64,000 bases of DNA from Mercurialis annua (taxonomy: Eukaryota > Streptophyta > Magnoliopsida > Malpighiales > Euphorbiaceae). Position numbers and translations under genes: made by a program. The stretch lies in the NCBI RefSeq assembly GCF_937616625.2, contig NC_065570.1, forward strand, positions 25,010,046 to 25,074,045, read 5' to 3'. Of this stretch, positions 10,600 to 22,800 are shown one piece after another. Numbering within the stretch: the stretch's first letter is position 1; the number at the start of each line of letters is the position of its first letter. The notes beneath the pieces are model-generated. The model made no database searches, was not told the origin of the DNA, and saw nothing but the letters and a program-made list of their open reading frames with translations.

Positions 10600-11598
10600 T
10601 GTAATACCCCCATAATTTTAAGTAATTAGAATATGCCACGAGGTCAAATTGGAGTAGTCAAAATATTAAAAATAATATTTTGAGATTTCGAATATTAAGA
10701 AAAATATTCGGAAAGACTAAGTTTAATAGTCAAAGGATAATAATAAGTTTGACTATTAAAGGTTATTAAATTAAATCACGGGAAGCGATTTAATAAATTC
10801 AGAATACGTAAATTAAACTTAAACATAAATTTAATTTATACGTATCCATAAAAGAATATCGTAATAATTGGAGTTTAAAATTTAAATCGAGAATTTAAAT
10901 TTTAATAAAGGGATATGAACGAGATTAATATAATAGCGAATACGAATGGGCGTCGTAGATAAAAATATATTGATAATTAAAATATCAATGACAACTCTAA
11001 ATGGAGAGTTTAAGATTTCGGAAAAAACCCCGAAATTAAAATGTCGAAATTCGGAAAGCTCGACGAGTTATGGACGAATATACGTTAAGATATATATAAA
11101 TATATATACTAAAAAAAAGATAAATAATAAAAAGGTGAGGCGGTCAGTTGTGGGCGGCAAGGAAGGATAATTGTCCACTTTAGTCCCTAAACTTTAGTTC
11201 AATTAGTTTTTGATTATTAACTAATTAAGTATTATTCGTTAGTCCAAATTAAAATTAAATAATTTATAAGTCCCGAGCGAATAATTTTGGTGCCAATATT
11301 CGTGAAATAATTTGACGAGGCTACCATCAAATTTTTATGGAATTTGGACATAGTAATTTTAATTAAGCGGGACTGATTTGGACCTAATAAATCTTTGGAG
11401 ATTTATTAAAAATAAAATATAAGTCGGATGCGAATAAAAATTATATTTTTATTCGTTTTATATTTTATTGGATTTTTGGGTAATGTTTGACGGAATTTGG
11501 AATTAGTCTCCGTTTGGACTACAGACGACTAATTAAAATCAGAGTTAAAGTGCATGATTGAGCTAGTACCAAATGGTACTTTAGCCAAATCATATTCC

Positions 11599-11606
11599 TA
11601 TAAATA
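11599..11606 (+). promoter_or_regulatory. TATA box of the Tekay-like LTR
   Basis: A perfect TATAAATA lies in 'attcctataaataggaacag', about 1.0 kb into the LTR. This is a plausible core promoter that would place the R region roughly 30 bp downstream, near 'gacgcataaactcacctc'. Confidence 0.55.
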
Positions 11607-11980
11607 GGAACAGAGGGGGACGCATAAACTCACCTCATTTGTATAAATTGAGGTGCTTGCTAGTTATAGCAAGACGAGGCCTGCGCGGCGCAGATCCATT
11701 TCGCGATTCCGACTCCGATTTCTTCGAGGATCCGCACGTATTTAAGGTAATAATCGTTAATTTGAATTCGATTATTAGTAATTTGAATTCGATTATTAAA
11801 TATTTGGATAATAATTAAATTTATAACGTCGACCGTATCGAATCGATCAAATTCGAATCGGTTTAACGTTTTGATTGCGGATTAGGATTGGATTATTATT
11901 GAATTGGTGTTTTTGGATGTTTCGGAGTGTCGGAAATAGGTTGGTGCGACCCGGGATCAAAGATTCCGGGGTTCTCCGTA

Positions 11981-12040
11981 CTGTGCGGGCGCACAGTATT
12001 GAAACTGTGCGAGCGCACAATAGACTGTGCGGACGCACAG
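11981..12040. repeat. Three GC-rich hairpin motifs in the LTR
   Basis: Three near-perfect palindromes of the form CTGTGCG-n2-CGCACAG lie at 11981-11996, 12005-12020 and 12025-12040, spaced 24 and 20 bp. They stand out as GC- and CpG-rich in an AT-rich region, downstream of the TATA box. Similar palindromic 'gtgcacgtcgtgcac' motifs occupy a matching place in the related LTRs near 56090-56200 and 60690-60805. Confidence 0.75.
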
Positions 12041-14179
12041 TAGGCTAGTGGGGAATAAGATTTGGGCTTTCGCCCTAACTCGGTTCGGCTCGATCTGGTT
12101 AGTTCTAATCGATCCGAAAAGAATATAAGTGGACTATCAAAGTATGAACTAGGACGTTTAAAAGGTTTAAAAGAACCTAGACGTTTGAGGATAGTCGGGT
12201 TATTAAAACGATGTGATGTTTTAATATAACCCTACATTAATCAATGTGATTAATATTAAAAGGACTATAAGTCTATACCAATAGTGGTATTATATATTGA
12301 ACGAGAAATTCAATATTGATATTAGCTTATATGCGTTGTTTATAGTGTCGTCTATAACAGAGTTTGTTTAAAGTCAATCGTTTATACGATAGGACTTAAG
12401 TTAGGAGTTCAATGTCTAATATTGTGTTGACATTTGAATTCTAAATAGATCCGACGAGTGGTCGATCTAGCGAGTCAAACACCAACGTGTTTGACTGACG
12501 AGCTTGATTGGAGCTTACGTTTTAAAAATGGGGACATCGGTTCTGTGAGTTTTACTTTGTGGTTTTTACTTTTGAATATTTATATGTAAACTGTTTTTAA
12601 ATAACAAATCGCACTAGTATAATTAACCATGAAAGATCCATTGGAACAAACTTCCTATTGGTTTTCAATAGGACTGTGTGATCACCAGTAGTACGATAGA
12701 TACAAGACTGTGTCTGACATAGAGGTCAATTAATGTTATTGGGTGTTGGAAGTGCTAGCGACCCCGACTTAACAGTCTGAGACGGCAGTAACGGTTACGG
12801 TCACATGAAATATTGTGATGGCAGTTTTACGGTTACGGTCCAGACACCCGGCTTAGACGGCAGTGATTCAGTTCATGGTCTAAGGCCCATATTGTGTAGG
12901 TTGAGACCCATACAATAGTTTGCCTTGCAGGGTTTCATCTGGATCGAGTAATTGGTAATATTTTACATAGACAAATGTTTTATGTATTTGCGATTTGAAT
13001 ATTCAATTGTAAAATTGTAGACTCACTCAGAAATATTTATATTTCTGACCCTCCTCAATGTTTACCTCTCAGGTATTCAAGTATGAGGTCGGACTTCCAT
13101 AATAATTCTAGAAGTCAATGTCAACCATACCTCTAGAGCTGCAAGTAGTTGGGTATGGGAAGTCTGTCTTTCTGTTTACAGTAGTTCAAACTATTTTGAT
13201 AAACTCTGATTGAACTACTGTATATAATATATGTTTGAAAAGTTGCGTGTTTTCTAAAATGCTATGACCAGTTGTTTGAGAGATACACTGGTTTTATGTC
13301 TTTAGCATTTTAGAATTGTATTGGAAACAGAGCAGGTGCGTCAACTGAGATTGATGTTTGCGCTCTAGTTTCTTTAAATACAATCAGGGTCTTAAGACCC
13401 GGTTTTCAGAAATGTGTTTACGTTAAACGAGAGAAAGTTTTAACGATATTTTCTGAAAACAGATCATATGTGATATATGATCTTCAATTGCGATCGCGTT
13501 TTTAATAAAGGTGTTAAAGTGTTTCCGCAACGAGGTTGCAAACCTTTTTATGTTTTTAAACGCGGAAAATTTATAATTGTTTTTAGGTTTGCTACGGGTT
13601 TCGGAGCAACCACTCCCATTCCCTAGCGCCGGTCGCGATCCATGAATTTGGGTCGTGACAAAGTTGGTATTAGAGATACCTTATGAGATATGGTATGGAA
13701 TCAAGTCTTAAGGATGTTAAGATTTGAGGGTCTTCGGAATATATCAGGAAACTGATATCCGATAAATTTGGAATCAAAATCAATCATGGAAAGGTTATGT
13801 TGGATATCCTAAAGGGAGTTTAGGATATTGTTTCTATATTCGAACCGAACAAACAATCGTTGTTTATCGGTGGTAGTCTTTCTTATAAAGCGTTTATTCA
13901 AGAGGGACACTAAGAAAGGAATATAGAATTAGATGAGGAGTCATCTAGTTACCAACAAAATAATGAATCAATTAAGATTGATCAAACCCACTAAAAGCCG
14001 GAGTTAGTAAAAGATGTATCTACATTAACAACTCGAAGATTAAGTAGAGTATCTCGTCCACGGTAGAGAGATGGTTTTCCCGCATGATAAACAAGAGTTG
14101 TTTAGTCGTGGAGAAAACGATCAAGTGTTGATCCCTCTACTTATGAGGAAACTATATGTGATATAGATTCTTCAAAATT

Positions 14180-15690
14180 GGTTTGAAGGAATAAAATCTG
14201 AAATTGATTCAATATAAAGAAACCAAATTTTAGGAGCTAGTCGATCCATCCAAAGGTATTATACCAATAAGGTTTAAATGGATCTTCAAGTGTAAAATTG
14301 GTACTAATGGAAGGGTGGAGACCTTTAAAGCTAGGCTTGTTGCAAAAGAGTTTTGCTAGAGGCAAGAAGTTGTATCGTGAATATACTTCAACACCGGTAG
14401 CCATGCTTAAGTCCATCAAGATTTTTCTTACCAAGGCTACACATTTAGATTTTGTGGTTGGACATATGAATGTAAGAACCACATTCCTTAATGGTTAAAT
14501 TAAGGAGTATATCTATATGGAACAAGTCGAGGATTTTGAATCCGAAGAAGGTTCCAAGGCGTGTAAGCTAAAATGATCCCTAGTGGATGGAAAGAAAGCT
14601 TCAAGTTTTGTCGTCTTGATAAATCCGTAAGGAGTTACGAATTTATTAAAAACGATGATAAACCCAATGTTTACAAGAAGGTTAGTGGGAGCAGACTCAC
14701 TTTCATGATCTTGCATGTAGATAACTTATTACTAAATAATAATAATAATATCGGAATGTTAACTTTTGTAAAACTTTGGTTTATCTAATACGTACTCCAT
14801 CAAAGACCTCGAAGAGGTAGCCTAAATTCTCAGTATTAGACTCTACAGAGATAGATCTAAGAGAATAATTGGTTTCTCCTAAAGGCTCTTCTTAGAAAAG
14901 ATATTGAAGTAGTTCAATATGGAAGTTCTAAGAAAGGATTGATACTAGTTAGACATAACATTTTTCTTTCAAAGGGAGTGTCTTCCGAAACTTCTGAAGA
15001 AAGAAAGAATTTAGCAAAGATACCATAGGCTTCGGCAATTGCTAGTCTGAGGTATGTGTTGCCACTTACAAAGCTAAAAATTGTCTATGCGGTTAGTGGG
15101 ACTAATCGTTTTTAATCCAATCCATGTTGAGAACATTGGATGGTTGTTAAAGATATCTTTAAGTACTTTTGTAGAACTAAAGATATGGTATTAACAAATG
15201 GAGAATGAGATTTTTAAGTAGACCGTTTTACAGATTCTGATTAATAATTAGATATGGATAATAGAGAGTCTATCTCCAGATTCATATTTATATATAATGA
15301 AGGAGTAGTGAACTAGAAGTGTTCTAAGCAAGAATCAACTCCATATTCCATTATAGAAGCCGAGTATATTATGACATGAGATGTCGTAATAGAAGGTGTT
15401 TGGATAAATTAGTTTGTAATCGAACTAAGTACGGTTTTCTTCCATTAAAGTCGACAGTTCCTCTTTTCTGCAACCACAATGGTGTTATTGCCCTAGCAAA
15501 AGAAACCGGGTCTCACAAATTATCCGAACATAAGTAAAGGCATTATCATATTATCTAAAGAAAGTGTTGGAAAGAAAGAAATTGATTCTCTAAAAGATAG
15601 CATCAGCCAATAACATGGTTGACCCACTGACAAAGCCCATGACATAGAGTCATTAAGATTTAAATCTTGAGAAGATGGGGCTTAGATATA
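14180..15690 (+). pseudogene. Copia reverse transcriptase / RNase H remnant
   Basis: Fragments read in RVT_2 order: 'YREYTSTPVAMLKSIKIFLT' and 'HMNVRTTFLNG' (14298-14498), 'IYMEQVEDF' (about 14510), 'NDDKPNVYKKVSGS' and 'LHVDNLLL' (14573-14740). The catalytic YVDD-type motif is HVDN at 14714-14725, losing one metal-binding Asp. A TGA at about 14573 and a frame change follow the 'ACKLK' block. RNase H remnants appear at about 15200-15560, including a decayed 'EAEYI' region near 15360 and a 'HNGVIALAKETGSHK' segment at about 15478-15520. Many stops make it non-functional. The same TGA, frameshift and HVDN occur in the two Copia copies on the other side of the satellite. Confidence 0.8.
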
Positions 15691-16925
15691 GTTATCAATG
15701 GCACTAGTGCAAGTGGGAGATTGTTAGAAGTATGTGCCCTAGGGCCATTTGATCATGTATATTTGTAGAATTAATCCCAATGGCAAAGATATATATGTTA
15801 TATTTGAACTAAGTGTCTCATCAACTAAGTGTTCATTTATTACGTATTATCCTTATCACATTGTGATAGAATCTATTCTTAAGGTGTTAAGAATATGAGT
15901 GATATATTCTATTACACAAGTGATCTAAATAACTGTTCACGATCGCTGGGGTCCTACGAATAAGGGCATCGCATTATCCCGGAAAGATTGTCACCTCTAT
16001 TTATTCTCCTGATTAGTAAAGAGTTGCTAGTTATAGGAAGTAGTGAGTCTCATACTACTTGATGGGGATCAGAATAAACATGTGGACACTCAAGGTGTTG
16101 AGTGATTCGAACAAGTGACGCTAGATGACTTATACATGGTAATTCATTAAAGTCAATTTAAAGTCATCTAGTTCATAATTGTACATATGTCCTTTGACTT
16201 GCGGTGACACTATCTTGTATATAGGTGATTAGCGTTTGATACTCTTTAACCCTAGATCTTTCATGAGCTAGGGCCGCGGGATGTGTTGGCTCTAATTAGT
16301 TGTATATGGAGATAGGGGTTTAACCTAGAAATGATTCATCACTCTGGATGAACAGAGACAAGATTCTATGCTATCTCGAATTGTTCTTGATGGATGATAA
16401 AACCAGCGCAGGTGTATATGACTTACATAGAAAGTTTTTTCTAGTGGAAGTCATATTTATCAAGAATTGAAACTGAGAGATGAGGTCATATAATCAAGAC
16501 AAACAGTGTTTGACTTAACCGTGACACTAGTCACGATTGGAATCTTAGATGAAAGGAATTTTGAGTGTACAGTAATTATGAACACTGGTTCATAAAGAAT
16601 GCATTGAAACATTCATATCTATTTGGGGGTCGTGATATGTTGCTAGACGTCACTCAGGGTCTACGAGAATAAATAATTAATGGGATTTAGTTATTTAATA
16701 TAAGAAAGGCGTTTCTCATGACTCTCGTTGCCATATAGATGTGAACCTAGTTAGTCACACACAATAGGGTGTGCAACCGATTGACTTTACGAGAGATCGA
16801 TTTCATATAGATACTAGCATATCTGGGAAATTAATCTAAGATGAAAAAACAAGTATAAATTAGGGACTAATTTGTAAGAGCTATAAATTAGTAGGCACCT
16901 AATTGTATTTTATCCAAGTTAATGT

Positions 16926-17030
16926 GATGATGTCACGATGATGTCATGTGATGATGTCACGATGATGTCATGTGATGATGTCACGATGATGTCATCTGAT
17001 GATGTCACGATGATGTCATGTATGTCTCTG
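16926..17030 (+). repeat. U3 minisatellite, 24-bp unit x ~4
   Basis: Four near-identical copies of a 24-bp unit each containing 'gatgatgtcac' and 'gatgatgtcat'. The TGATGTCA core resembles bZIP/CRE-type half sites. Corresponding sequence in the Copia LTRs at 46300-46390 and 53340-53430 has only scattered 'gatgtcatcatatgacatc' elements, so this array expanded in this copy. Confidence 0.8.
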
Positions 17031-17031
17031 T

Positions 17032-17215
17032 GTGTGACACCTAGCATCCGACATGTCAGAAGGTGGCAACACCTATGCTTGATGTGTGACACCTAGCATG
17101 TGATGTGTCAGATGGTGGCAACACCTATGCTTGGTGTGTGACACCTAGTATGTGAGGTGTCGAATGGTGGCAACACCTTTGCTTGGTGTGTGACACCTAG
17201 CATGTGAGGTGTTGC
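17032..17215 (+). repeat. U3 minisatellite, 52-bp unit x ~3.5
   Basis: Repeats of a ~52-bp unit with 'gtgtgtgacacctagcatgt' followed by 'gatggtggcaacacctatgc' start at about 17032, 17083, 17135 and 17187. It ends about 20 bp before the TATA region. The other two LTRs carry only about one to one and a half units (46245-46300, 53285-53345). Confidence 0.8.
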
Positions 17216-17237
17216 ATTCTTAAGCAAAGCTCTACCC

Positions 17238-17245
17238 TATAAATA
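17238..17245 (+). promoter_or_regulatory. TATA box of the Copia LTR
   Basis: TATAAATA within 'ctaccctataaatagaggtt'. The equivalent sites on the minus strand of the other LTRs are near 46203-46210 (weakened, 'tatttatatgg') and 53248-53255 ('tatttataagg'). Conservation among copies supports a promoter role. Confidence 0.6.
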
Positions 17246-18466
17246 GAGGTTGTCTTTGCTCATTCTATACACACCACACTTAAGAGAGCATATTTGAAAG
17301 AGTTCAAGTAGTCATCAATCACAGAAAAGCTTGGCGGAAGTTTTTCATACGTCCGAGCAAAGACGTAATCGCGGTGCAAGTTTGAGCTTAGAATTGCTCG
17401 GCAAGAGGAACTCTTGCGGATTACTTCAAGGCGAGGATTCAATCGGACGCATACTCGTGTGGACGAGCTTGAGGTCACCGTACTATCGGGACTACAAGAA
17501 TCGTTGGAGAATCGACATAGGTATTCTTCTTACGATTTCTAGATGCGTGCTTTAATTACTAGATGATACGACGATCCATTTGTTATTGATATGATTAATT
17601 TCTGGATCCGAATTGTTGGAATTCCAATTTTGAATTGAAATATACGATTCGGACCCTCGCGTCCCGCTACGCCAACAACGTTTCCCCTTTTTAGCGATTT
17701 AAGCCAAACGTTTAAAAACGTTACGAAACTAATCCAAACGTTTCACATTTTTAGCGATTGAAGCCAAACGTTTACAAACGTTACGAAACAAATCCAAACG
17801 TTTCCCATATTTAGCAATTTAGGCCAAACGTTTACAAACATTACGAAACAAAACCAAGAGTTTCACCTTTTTAGAAATTTAAGCCAAACATTGACAAATG
17901 TTACGAAACAAATCCAAACATTTCACCTTCTTAGCGACTTAAACCAAACGTTTACAAACGGTACAACACAAATCAAAAAGTTTCACCTTTCTAGAGATTT
18001 AAGGTAAACGTTTACAAACGCTACGAAACACATCCAAACGTTTAACCTTTTTAGCAATTTAAGCCAAATGTTTACAAACGTTGCCAAAAAAATCCAAAAG
18101 TTTCATCTTTTTAGCAATTTAAGCCAAACGTTTACAAACGATATGAAACAAATCCAAATGTTTCACTTTTTAGCAATTTAAGCGAAACGTTTACAAACGC
18201 TACAAAACAAATCTAAACTTTTCACCTTTTTAGAAATTAAGGCCAAACATTTACAAACGTTACGAAACAAAACCAAACGTTTAAAACGTTACGAAACAAA
18301 TTTAAACGTTTCACTTTTTTAGCGATTTAAGCCAAACGTTTACAAACGTTACAAATAAAATCCAAATGTTTCGCCTTTTTTATCAATTTAAGCCAAACGT
18401 TTACAAACGCTACAAAACAAATCCAAACATTTCACCTTTTTAGCGATTTAAGCCAAATGTTTATAA

Positions 18467-19860
18467 ACGGTACGAAACAAATCGAAACGTTTTACCTTTC
18501 TTGCGAATTAAGCCAAACGTTTACAAACACTACGAAACAAATTCAAATGTTTCCCCTTTTTAGCAATTTAAGCAAACGTTTACAAACGTTAAGAAACAAA
18601 TCCAAACGTGTCACCTTTTTAGCGATTTAAGCGTCACCTTTTTAGCGATTAAAGCCAACCGTTTACAAACATTACGAAACAAATCCACACGTTTCCCCTT
18701 TTTAGCAATTTAAGCTAAACGTTTACAAACGTTACGAAACAAATCCAAACCTTTCATCTTTTTAGCGATTTAAGCCAAACGTTTACAAACGTGAGAAACT
18801 AATCAAAACGTTTCACCTTTTTAGCGATTGAAGCAAAACGTTTGCAAACGTTACGAAACAAAACCAAACGTTTCACCTTTTTAGCTATTGAAGCCAAACG
18901 TTTGCAAATGTTACGAAAAAACTCCAAAAGTTTATCCTTTTTAGCGATTTTAGCCAAACGTTTACAAACGTTACGAAGCAAATCCAAACGTTTCACCTTT
19001 TTAGCGATTTAAGCCAAACGTGTACAAACGTTACAAAACAAATCCAAACGTTGAACATTTTTAGCAATTTAAGCCAAACTTTACAAACGTTACGAAACAA
19101 ATCCAAACGTTTCACATTTTAAGTGATTGAAGCCTAACATTTACAAACGTTACGAAAAAAATCCAAACGTTTCCCTTATTTTACAATTTAATCCAATCGT
19201 TAACAAACAGTACGAAACAAAACAAGCATTTCACCTTTTTAGCAATTTAAGCCAACAATTACAAACGTTGCGAAACAAATTCAAACATTTCACCTTTTTA
19301 GCGATTTAAGGCAAACGTTTACAAACGGTACGAAACAAATCGAAACGTTTTACCTTTCTTGCGAATTAAGCCAAACGTTTACAAACGCTACGAAACAAAT
19401 TCAAATGTTTCCCCTTTTTAGCAATTTAAGCAAACGTTTACAAACGTTAAGAAACAAATCCAAACGTGTCACCTTTTTAGCGATTTAAGCCAACCGTTTA
19501 CAAACATTACGAAACAAATCCACACGTTTCCCCTTTTTAGCAATTTAAGCTAAACGTTTACAAACGTTACGAAACAAATCCAAACCTTTCATCTTTTTAG
19601 CGATTTAAGCCAAATGTTTACAAACGTGAGAAACTACTCAAAACGTTTCACCTTTTTAGCGATTGAAGCAAAACATTTGCAAAAGTTACGAAATAAAACC
19701 AAACGTTTCACCTTTTTCGCTATTGAAGCCAAACGTTTGCAAATGTTACGAAAAAACTCCAAAAGTTTATCCTTTTTAGCGATTTTAGCCAAACATTTAC
19801 AAACGTTACAAAATAAATCCAAACGTTTCACCTTTTTAGTGATTTAAGCCAAACGTGTAC
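18467..19860. repeat. Duplicated multi-monomer block (~0.86 kb apart)
   Basis: The stretch from about 18467 to 19000 recurs from about 19324 to 19860 with the same rare variants in order: 'atcgaaacgttttacctttc', 'ttgcgaattaagcc', 'aacgtgtcacc', 'atccacacgtttcccc', 'acgtgagaaact' and 'caaaagtttatcctttttag'. The first copy carries an extra 'gtcacctttttagcgatt' insertion near 18632. This marks a segmental duplication of about 14 monomers. Confidence 0.8.
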
Positions 19861-22800
19861 AAACGTTACAAAACAAATCCAAACGTTGAACATTTTTAGC
19901 AATTTAAGCCAAACTTTACAAACGTTACGAATCAAATCCAAACGTTTCACATTTTTAGCGATTTAAGCCAAGTGGTTACAAACGTTACGAAACAAAACCA
20001 AGCATTTCATCTTTTTAGAAATTTAAGCCAAACGTTTCCAAACGTTACAAAACAAATCCAAATGTTTCACCTTTTTAGCGATTTAAGCCAAACGTTTATA
20101 AAGGTTATGAAACAAATCCAAATGTTTCACCATTTTAGCATTTTAAGCCAAACGTTTACAAACATTGCAAAACAAATCCAAACGTTTCACCTTTTTAGCA
20201 ATTCAAGCCAAACGTTTACAAACGTTGAGAAAGAAATCCAAATGTTTCACCTTTTTAGCGATTGAAGCCAAACGTTTCCAAACGTTACGAAACAAATCCA
20301 AACGTTTTACCTTTTTAGCGATTTAAGCCAAACGGTTACAAACGTTACGAAACAAATCCAAACGTTTCATCTTTTTAGTGATTTAAGCTAAACGTTTACA
20401 AACATTACGAAACAAATCCAAATGTTTTCCCTTTTTAGCGAATTAAGCGAAACGTTTAGAAACGTTACGAAACAAATACAAATGTTTCACATTATTAGCG
20501 ATTGAAGCCAAACGTTTACAAAAGATACGATACAAATCGAAACGTTTCCCATATTTAGCAATTTAAGCCAAACGTTTACAAACGTTACGAAACACAACCA
20601 AATGTTTCACCTTTTTAGTAATTTAAGCCAAATGTTTACAAACGTTACGAAACAAATCCAAACGGTTCACCTTTGTAGCGATTTAAGCCAAACGTTTCAC
20701 CTTTCTAGCAATTTAAGCTAAACATTTAGAAATGCTACGGAACAAATACAAACGTTTCACCTTTTTAGAAATTTAAGCCAAACATTTACAAACGTTACGA
20801 AACAAATCCAAGCGTTTCACCTTTTTAGAAATTTAAGCAAAACATTTACAAATGTTACGGAACAAAACAAAACGTTTCACCTTTCTAGCGATTTAAGCCA
20901 AACGTATACAAACGTTACGAAACAAATCCAAACGTTTCCCTATTTTAGCGATTTAAGCTAAACGTTTAAAGCGTTAGGAAACAAATCCAAACATTTCACC
21001 TTTTTAGCGATTTAAGCCAAACGTCTAAAAACGTTACGAAACAAATCCAAACGTTTCATATTTTTAGCGATTGAAGCGAAACGTTTACAAACGTTATGAA
21101 ACAAATCCAAACGTTTCCCATATTTTGCAATTTAAGCCAAATGTTTAGAAACGTTACGAAACAAATCCAAGTGTTTCTCATTTTTAGCAATTTAAGCCAA
21201 ACGTTTACAAACGTTACGAAACAAATCCAAACATTTCACCTATAATAGCGGTTTAAGCCAAACGTTTAAAAACGGTACGAAACAAATCCAAACGTTTACC
21301 CTTTCTAGCGAGTTAAGCCAAATGTTTACAAACGCTATAAAAAAAGCCCAAACGTTTCCCCTTTTTAGCAATTTAAGCCAAACGTTTACAAACGTAAGAA
21401 ACAAATCCAAATGTTTCACCTTTTTAGCGATTTAAGCCAAACATTTACAAACGTTACCAAACAAATCCAAACGTTCAACATTTTTAGCGATTTAAGCTAA
21501 ATATTTACAAACGTTACGAAACAAATTCAAACGTTTCACCTTTTTAGCGATTTAAGCCAAACGGTTACAAATGTTACGAAACAAAATCAAGCGTTTCACC
21601 TTTTTAGAAATTTAAGCCAAACGTTTACAAATGTTACGAAATAAATCCAAACGCTTCTCCTTTTTAGCGAATTAAGCCAAAAGTTTACAAAGGTTATGAA
21701 ACAAATCCAAATGTTTCACCTTTTTAGCATTTTAAGCCAAACGTTTACAAACGTTACAAAAAAAAAACCAAACGTTTCCCCTCTTTAGCAATTTAAGCCA
21801 AACGTTTACAAACGTTACGAAACAAATCCTAACGTTTCACATTTTTAGCGATTGAAGCCAAACGTGTGCAAACGTTATGAAACAAATTTAAACGTTTCAC
21901 TTTTTTAGCAATTCAAGCCATACAGTTACAAACGTTATAAAAAAATCCAAACGTTTCAACTTTTTAGAAATTTAAGGTAAACATTTACAAACGTTACGAA
22001 CAAATCCAAACAATTCAACTTTTTAGCGATTTAAGCCAAACATTTACAAACGTAAGAAGCAAATCCAAATGTTTCCCCTTTTTAGCGATTGAAGCGAAAC
22101 GTTTGCAAACGTTACGAAACAAATCCAAACGCTCACCTTTTTAGGATTTAAGCCAAACAATTACAAAAGTTATGAAACAAATCCAAACGTTTCCTCTTAT
22201 TAGCGATTTAAGCCAAACGTTTACAAATGTTACGAAACAAATCCAAACGTTTCACGTTTTATGCAATTTAAGCCAAACGTTTACAAATGTTACGAAACAA
22301 ATCCAAACATTTCACCTTTTTAGCGATTTAAGCCAAACGTTTCCAAACGTAAGAAACAAATCCAAACGTTTCGCCTTAATAGCTATTTAAGCCAAACGTT
22401 TACAAACGTTACGAAACAAAACCAAGCGTCTCACATTTTTGCAATTGAAGCCAAACGTTTACAAACATTACGAAACAAATCCAAGCATTTCATCTTTTTA
22501 GCAGTTTAAGCCATACGTTTACAAACGTTACGAAACAAATCCAAACATTTCCTCTTTTTAGCGATTTAAGCTAAACGTTTACAAACGTTACGAAACAAAT
22601 CAAAACGTTTCACCTTTTTAGCAATATAAGCAAAACGTTTACAAATGTTACGAAACAAAACCAAACGTTTAAAACGTTACGAAACAAATCAAAAATTTTC
22701 ACAGTTTTAGCGATTTTAGCCAAACGTTTACAAATATTACGAAACAAAACCAATCGTTTCACCTTTTTAGCAATTTAAGCCAAACGTTTATAAACGTTAC

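Larger units (their letters stand above)
10600..13675 (+). mobile_element. Tekay-like Ty3 LTR plus primer-binding site, no internal region
   Basis: The LTR runs 10600-13660 (3061 bp), starting TGTAATACCCCC and ending GGGTCGTGACA. It is followed by a primer-binding site 'tggtattagag' at 13665-13675, one mismatch from the initiator-Met site 'tggtatcagag'. Its 3' end ('gagcaaccactcccattccc', 'ctagcgccggtcgcgatcc') matches, in reverse complement, the LTRs at 54616 and 59291, so it belongs to a related but longer subfamily. A long LTR, an initiator-Met site and terminal TG..CA fit Tekay/Del chromoviruses; assignment is inferred because no pol is present. Sequence after the primer site belongs to a Copia element, so the Ty3 element is truncated there. 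Confidence 0.8.
13676..17677 (+). mobile_element. 3' half of a Copia retrotransposon
   Basis: From 13676 the sequence matches, in reverse complement, the Copia internal regions near 49700 and 63210 ('ataccttatgagat' onward). It carries decayed integrase-end, reverse transcriptase and RNase H sequence, a polypurine tract 'aagtgggagatt' at 15711-15722 and a complete 3' LTR (15722-17677). The 5' LTR, gag, protease and most of integrase are absent. Its left end abuts the primer-binding site of a Ty3 LTR, and its right end abuts satellite A directly. Confidence 0.85.
15722..17677 (+). repeat. Copia 3' LTR (1956 bp)
   Basis: Begins TGTTAGAAGTATG right after the polypurine tract and ends GCTACGCCAACA against satellite A. 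Length agrees with the other LTRs of the family (1966 and about 1974 bp). It contains two U3 minisatellites and a TATA box at 17238-17245. The region after the TATA box (17280-17560) is conserved in the other copies. Confidence 0.85.

Noticed and set aside
14237..14716. Minus-strand frames at 14237-14482 and 14513-14716
   Set aside because: They are shadows of the plus-strand Copia reverse transcriptase remnant, which shows the family motifs in the other direction.
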